Below are positions 7,501 to 10,174 of a stretch of 10,174 nucleotides of DNA, in pieces; position 1 is the first letter of the stretch; every line of letters begins with the position of its first letter. This DNA is from an uncultured Clostridia bacterium (GTDB taxonomy: Bacteria; Bacillota; Clostridia; TANB77; CAG-508): positions 1 through 10,174 of the forward strand of contig CAKPLV010000022.1 in the NCBI GenBank assembly GCA_934167735.1, read 5' to 3'. Made by a program: the position numbers and the translations under genes. The notes beneath the pieces were generated by a model, which had not been told where the DNA came from, searched no databases, and saw only the letters and a program-made list of their open reading frames with translations.

Positions 7501-9070
7501 CTGTTGGTAATTGATCTATAATTTGAGTTGCATATCCAGCTTTATTTCCTTCATTGTATATTGTTAAAGAATATGTTATTACATCATTTTCTTTTATTAC
7601 AACAGGATCTTTTCTTTGTCTATATGTTGCTGTTGTTCCTGTTTGTAAAGAATCTTCTGAAATGTTTGGAACTCTTGATGGTATGTTTTGTCTTTCAAGT
7701 TTTGTTCCATTTATTTCTGTTATATATTTTCTTAATGCTAAGTCAAATTCATTTGGTTGTTTAGCAATTAATTTTGTTTGTATTGTTTCATTTTCTCTTG
7801 TTGCTTCAACAATTGGTTGTTCTCTATTTAATTTTATTGAACTTGCATCTTCTGTTCCACTTAGCCATAATGTTTTCTTTGTAACTGTATTTGTTATATT
7901 TATTTCAACATTAATGTCATCAACTGAATCTTTATCTACACTTATGTAGAATCCTTCTTGTTTTCCAACTAAGTCTTTTATTGTTACATTTCCAAGTGAT
8001 GTTCCATTACTATCTACAAATGAATATTGTACGTCTTTGTTTGAATTATCTGTAACTTTTATTGAAATATCATATAATGAATCATTATTTTTGTTTATTA
8101 CTATTGGTCCAACAACATAGTTTGTGTTAACTTTTTTTGTTGAAATTACATATTTACCATTTTCTTGTGTTAAACCTGATGTGTTAACGTTTGCTGGTGC
8201 TTTTACCTTATAATTATTTTCTTCTGTATATTGATCAGCATTTTGTGCAGCTTGTTTTACTAAATATTTATAATATCTTTCTGCTTGTTTGTTTCTATCG
8301 TCTCCTTCAGATGTTCTTGTTGATGTTGCTAATTGAGTATATGAATTCCCATCTGTTGAAACTGTTAACCAGTTTGTAGCATCTACTTTATTAAATGTTT
8401 GATCATTGTCTAAAGCATAATTTGTATAATACCATATAGCAGCTTTTTGAACTGCAACTAAATCTGAGTCTGTGATAATATAATTATATTCTTCATATGT
8501 ATTATCTTCTCCTTGATAATAGTAAGTATTATATTCTGCATCATATTTAATTCCTAATACTTCTGTTACAAAAGTATCTTTATTGGTAACTCCTGGTATA
8601 AATGCATTATCTAGTATCCATAATATTTCTTTATATGCAGCTCCTGATGGATCTAATATTTTCTTTACTACATCATCTGCATCTGTTCCATTATTATCTA
8701 CTAGTTTTTCTAATACTGTTTTTCTATCATTTTGTAAATCATATGATAAATTATATGCTACTATTGAATTTTGGTTTGCATTCCAAGTGTCTCCATAGTT
8801 AGCTTTTACACAGTATAAATTTCTTTGAACTGCACTTTTATCATTTGTGTTATTAGAATTATATGTGGCTAAATTCCATATATAGTTTCCTGCAGATGAA
8901 TTTTTAGGATTTCCTATTCCATATCCAATACCATCTGAATTTAATTCTGTAAGATTAACATATATGGTTTGATCTGTATTCGCGTAACTTATTATATAGC
9001 TTAATAAAAAAGCTATAACTGAAATTATTGAAATAATTAATGCAATTTTCTTATTTTTCATTTTTTTCAT
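4511..9070 (-). CDS. Giant Cys-Gln thioester surface adhesin with five DUF11-like repeats
   Basis: 1519 residues. A signal peptide or helix (about 8-30) ends in ISYA before NTDQT. Residues about 31-285 match the thioester domain of Gram-positive adhesins: LYCVKAN (Cys87) and VQKAAIWYYTN (Gln208), the pair that forms an internal thioester able to bond covalently to host or surface ligands, plus KEILWILDNAF (147-157). Residues about 286-440 are one or two Ig-like spacers. Five repeats follow, starting FDLALRKYI or similar at about 442, 679, 903, 1121 and 1316; each has a GD-Y-I-YNEG-GYA-D-LP core and ends in TN-A-IS, with acidic linkers between. The C-terminus is SIATGAPKTYISL, a hydrophobic helix and KKFVL: a membrane or sortase-type anchor without LPXTG. 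ATG at 9070 is close to GGGAAGGA; the ATG at 9061 (M4) has an equally good spacing. Monocistronic between its own promoter and terminator. The target is unknown. Confidence 0.88.
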   Translation of the reverse strand: MKKMKNKKIALIISIISVIAFLLSYIISYANTDQTIYVNLTELNSDGIGYGIGNPKNSSAGNYIWNLATYNSNNTNDKSAVQRNLYCVKANYGDTWNANQNSIVAYNLSYDLQNDRKTVLEKLVDNNGTDADDVVKKILDPSGAAYKEILWILDNAFIPGVTNKDTFVTEVLGIKYDAEYNTYYYQGEDNTYEEYNYIITDSDLVAVQKAAIWYYTNYALDNDQTFNKVDATNWLTVSTDGNSYTQLATSTRTSEGDDRNKQAERYYKYLVKQAAQNADQYTEENNYKVKAPANVNTSGLTQENGKYVISTKKVNTNYVVGPIVINKNNDSLYDISIKVTDNSNKDVQYSFVDSNGTSLGNVTIKDLVGKQEGFYISVDKDSVDDINVEINITNTVTKKTLWLSGTEDASSIKLNREQPIVEATRENETIQTKLIAKQPNEFDLALRKYITEINGTKLERQNIPSRVPNISEDSLQTGTTATYRQRKDPVVIKENDVITYSLTIYNEGNKAGYATQIIDQLPTGLISSTENPEVITSKDKNGNNKNTYQLKYNTTTNTITLDLINTATSIASYKKENGLDYETLTIKCKVVEKADEKLKKVLTNVAWISGAYDSDSGKVAVDRDSQPETAPAVNKDNMENYKGNTENPEDLSNKDYYYKGEQDDDDFEKLVINPVEKILDLALFKHIAAISKDQNIEPGEYITDTGNIDGVYLRAPVVTAIAKGKVTYKEDSKAALTVEPGDYVLYTIRVYNEGEVDGYASKIKDTLPIGLEFVSENEEYNGIWNLEGYDSDGRQVVTTTWYAKGQGAELNSVEGDANYTANLLKALDPESPISNDNPDYIDAQVLCRVVEKATSNRVLVNYAQISDDSDKDGNPIDDIDSTTDKWIDGEDDQDIERIKLQCFDLSLRKFITSVNGKDLKDSNGKYTREPVVDVSKLISGEATTAIYNHPKTPVGVQVGDKVIYTIRVYNEGDIDGYASKVTDHLPPYLTFVKDSEVNKKYGWQISDDGRKATTTYLADKLIKAFDGKTTLNYYDVQIECLISDEASAKDKLTNIAEISEYGYNGNTVPKDIDSTSDNLESSKKLPEDKDLPSYKDDEINNSYVPGNEDDDDFEKIYIKDFDLALRKFITKVQDKDITNRVPQPKIEDGNITYEHTKDPVITHVGDTVIYTIRVYNEGDISGYAKVVSDDIPEYLEYLPDNKTNQQYKWKMYDENDQETTDVEKAVRIKTEYLSKANGEDNLIKAFDGNTLYYKDVQVAFKVKDPDSNQIIITNKAQISDDEDENGNPVKDKDSEPDKWNEGEDDQDKENIKVEYFDLALLKYVTKVIVIEDGKETITETGYNGLEDPEPVVKVELHRKKLENVTVKFGYGIKITNEGDIPGYATEITDYIPEGLTFVAEDNPDWTDEGNNVISTRQLEGTLLQPGESATVEVLLTWINGEDNLALKTNTAEISEDKNDYDVPDRDSTPDNQKEGEDDIDIAKVILSIATGAPKTYISLTLGLLATIAGGVILIKKFVL
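4514..4609 (-). other. C-terminal anchor region of the adhesin
   Basis: Residues about 1488-1519: an IATGAPKT segment, a hydrophobic helix (about 1496-1514), and a short tail starting K1515-K1516. The order of motif, helix and basic tail is that of a cell-wall sorting signal, but the motif is not LPXTG. The candidates are SIATG (1487-1491) or APKT (1492-1495). A plain membrane anchor is the alternative. Confidence 0.6.
5538..5565 (-). repeat. 28-nt direct repeat, copy in R4
   Basis: This stretch, which codes for the YTIRVYNEG core of repeat R4, is identical to 6810-6837 (R2) and differs by one base from 6156-6183 (R3). R1 and R5 are diverged at the same place. The nucleotide identity suggests recent duplication or gene conversion among R2-R4. 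Confidence 0.8.
6156..6183 (-). repeat. 28-nt direct repeat, copy in R3
   Basis: Same repeat as at 5538-5565 and 6810-6837, with a single G for A change at the sixth base (6161). It encodes the same YTIRVYNEG core. Confidence 0.8.
6810..6837 (-). repeat. 28-nt direct repeat, copy in R2
   Basis: Identical to 5538-5565. It encodes the YTIRVYNEG core of repeat R2. Confidence 0.8.
8216..8980 (-). other. Thioester domain (TED) of the adhesin
   Basis: Residues about 31-285 of the surface protein. The proposed thioester residues are Cys87 (codon 8812-8810, in LYC) and Gln208 (codon 8449-8447, in VQKAAIW). Both contexts match the known TED pattern of an aromatic-Cys motif and a Gln-x-x-Ala-Ile-Trp motif. 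The spacing of 121 residues is compatible with the family. Confidence 0.8.
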
Positions 9071-9104
9071 TCCTTCCCTTTTTTCAGAGTTTCATACATT
9101 ATTA

Positions 9105-9133
9105 ATTATACTTCTTTTCCACCACAAAATCAA
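9105..9133 (-). promoter_or_regulatory. Promoter of the adhesin gene
   Basis: TTGATT (9133-9128), a 17-nt spacer and TATAAT (9110-9105) on the minus strand. Transcription would start near 9098, leaving a leader of about 28 nt, too short for a c-di-GMP or other riboswitch. The region is shared with the divergent carboxypeptidase gene; for that plus-strand gene I see only a weak candidate (TTGTAA at 9140, TATATT at 9165, spacer 19). Confidence 0.65.
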
Positions 9134-9196
9134 TCTTTTTTGTAATATTTCTTTTCTTTTTTCATATATTTTATTGATTGTATCAGGAGGATAATT

Positions 9197-10174
9197 TTGA
9201 GATTATTTAAAGTTCTTTTTACTTATTTTGTAATTATATTATTTTTTATAAATAATTCTTTTGTATTTGCAGATGATATTGATTTAGAATCAGATGAAAT
9301 AATATCTGATTACATATCTACATCTTCAAAAATTATTACAGAACCACAAATAAACTCTAGGGCTGCTATAGTTTTGGATAGAAATACTGGAATGATTTTA
9401 TATGGAAAGAATGAAAATAAAAAAAGAAAAATGGCTTCAACCACTAAGATTATGACTGCTATTGTGGTTATTGAAAATTCTAATCTTGATGATATTGTTA
9501 CAATTTCTAAAAAAGCTGCGGGTACAGGTGGTTCACGCCTTGGGCTTCATTATAATGATAAAATTTCAATTAGAAATTTATTATATGGTTTATTGCTTTG
9601 TTCTGGTAATGATGCTGCTGTTGCACTTGCAGAAAGTGTAGGAGGTTCTGTTGAAAATTTTTCTGTTTTAATGAATAATAAGTGTCATGATTTAAATTTG
9701 AATTCTACACATTTTGTCACACCTCACGGACTTGATAATGAAGAACATTATACAACTGCATATGAACTTGCATTAATAACAAATTATGCCTTGAAAAATG
9801 ATACTTTTTTGAAAATTGTAGGAACTAAAAATTACACAATAACAATTAACAATTCTTCTAAAAATTTGTCAAATACTAATGAACTTCTTGGTTATTTAAA
9901 TGGAGTATATGGTGTTAAAACAGGATTTACAAATGGTGCTAATAGATGTTTAGTAACTTCTGTAAATAGAAACGGATTTGATATTATATGTGTTGTTTTG
10001 GGTGCTGATACAAAAAAAGATAGAACACGAGATAGTATTAATTTAATAGATTACATTTATAAAAACTATGAATTAGTTAATGTTAAAGATAAAATCAATA
10101 CAGAATTTAATAATTGGAAATTATGTAATAATTCAAGTTTTACAATAACAAAAGGTGTTTCTAACTATCTTGAT
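9197..10174 (+). CDS. D-alanyl-D-alanine carboxypeptidase, S11 family (runs off right edge)
   Basis: 326 codons open to the window end. It starts at TTG (9197) with a perfect AGGAGG 6 nt before it; the first in-frame ATG lies inside the catalytic domain, at codon 66. Residues 1-25 are a signal peptide ending FVFA. The penicillin-binding serine peptidase motifs are complete: S81-T-T-K84 (nucleophile Ser81, Lys84), S136-G-N138 and K241-T-G243, with conserved surroundings ASTTKIMTA, LLLCSGNDAAVALAE and GVYGVKTGFTNGA. Such enzymes (PBP5/DacF/DacA type) remove the terminal D-Ala from peptidoglycan stem peptides outside the membrane and are targets of beta-lactams. The usual C-terminal beta domain and membrane-anchoring helix would lie beyond the edge. 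In Clostridia some members act in sporulation (DacF); this context does not decide that. It diverges from the adhesin gene, with 126 nt between the start codons. Confidence 0.92.
   Translation, partial: MRLFKVLFTYFVIILFFINNSFVFADDIDLESDEIISDYISTSSKIITEPQINSRAAIVLDRNTGMILYGKNENKKRKMASTTKIMTAIVVIENSNLDDIVTISKKAAGTGGSRLGLHYNDKISIRNLLYGLLLCSGNDAAVALAESVGGSVENFSVLMNNKCHDLNLNSTHFVTPHGLDNEEHYTTAYELALITNYALKNDTFLKIVGTKNYTITINNSSKNLSNTNELLGYLNGVYGVKTGFTNGANRCLVTSVNRNGFDIICVVLGADTKKDRTRDSINLIDYIYKNYELVNVKDKINTEFNNWKLCNNSSFTITKGVSNYLD

Larger units (their letters stand above)
4661..7750 (-). repeat. Five tandem DUF11-like domain repeats within the adhesin
   Basis: Approximate coding spans: R1 7193-7750, R2 6416-7042, R3 5846-6367, R4 5180-5713, R5 4661-5128. 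Each opens with a Lys in an [FL]DL[AS]L-x-K motif (K448, K685, K909, K1127, K1322), has an Asp before the LP or IP turn (D519, D765, D983, D1189, D1389) and closes with an Asn in N-x-A-x-IS (N604, N861, N1054, N1274, N1449). This Lys-Asp-Asn arrangement is that of self-forming Lys-Asn isopeptide bonds in Gram-positive stalk domains; the cross-link is inferred, not shown. Repeats end in acidic D-x-DS-x-[PT]D and EDD-x-D linkers. Confidence 0.75.

Noticed and set aside
6670..8802. Several plus-strand Leu-rich frames across the adhesin gene
   Set aside because: All are antisense shadows of the 1519-codon gene, with low-complexity composition and no start signals.

Overview
The window is very AT-rich chromosomal DNA, probably from an uncultured, gut-type Clostridia bacterium (Bacillota). 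This rests on AGGAGG-type ribosome binding sites, sigma-A type TTTACA/TATAAT promoters, the standard genetic code (TGA used as a stop), a two-OB-fold clostridial SSB, a clostridial pilin-like N-terminus, a Cys-Gln thioester adhesin and a DacF-like carboxypeptidase. No taxon more precise than this can be read from the sequence.

Layout, left to right. Positions 1-180 (minus) hold the first 60 codons of a type IV pilin-like protein that runs off the left edge, with its own promoter at 234-262. A minus-strand terminator (316-346) separates it from an SSB gene (383-1063, minus) that is richer in GC than its neighbours and has a leader of about 130 nt. Its promoter lies at the 3' end of the next gene. 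Positions 1215-4388 (minus) are a tightly packed three-gene operon, read in the order: single-pass membrane protein with three Ig-like repeats (GTG start, 3429-4388), degenerate receiver-GGDEF protein (2528-3454, overlapping by 26 nt), and CNNM/CorC-type transporter (1215-2516, 11 nt downstream). It starts from a clear promoter at 4421-4449. A terminator (4475-4505) closes the next minus-strand gene, a 1519-residue surface protein (4511-9070). That protein has a signal peptide, an N-terminal thioester domain (Cys87/Gln208), five DUF11-like repeats of about 130-180 residues each with a conserved Lys/Asp/Asn set, acidic linkers and a C-terminal membrane anchor. At the right edge, on the plus strand and diverging from the adhesin, a D-Ala-D-Ala carboxypeptidase starts at a TTG codon (9197) and runs off the window.

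Functionally this is mostly a cell-envelope neighbourhood: pilin-like protein, membrane-anchored Ig-repeat protein, c-di-GMP-type signalling protein, divalent-cation transporter-like protein, large covalent-type adhesin and peptidoglycan carboxypeptidase. The least explained parts are the Ig-repeat/REC-GGDEF/CNNM operon and the adhesin, with its probable internal cross-links and its non-LPXTG C-terminus. No tRNA, rRNA, CRISPR array, transposase or riboswitch was recognised.
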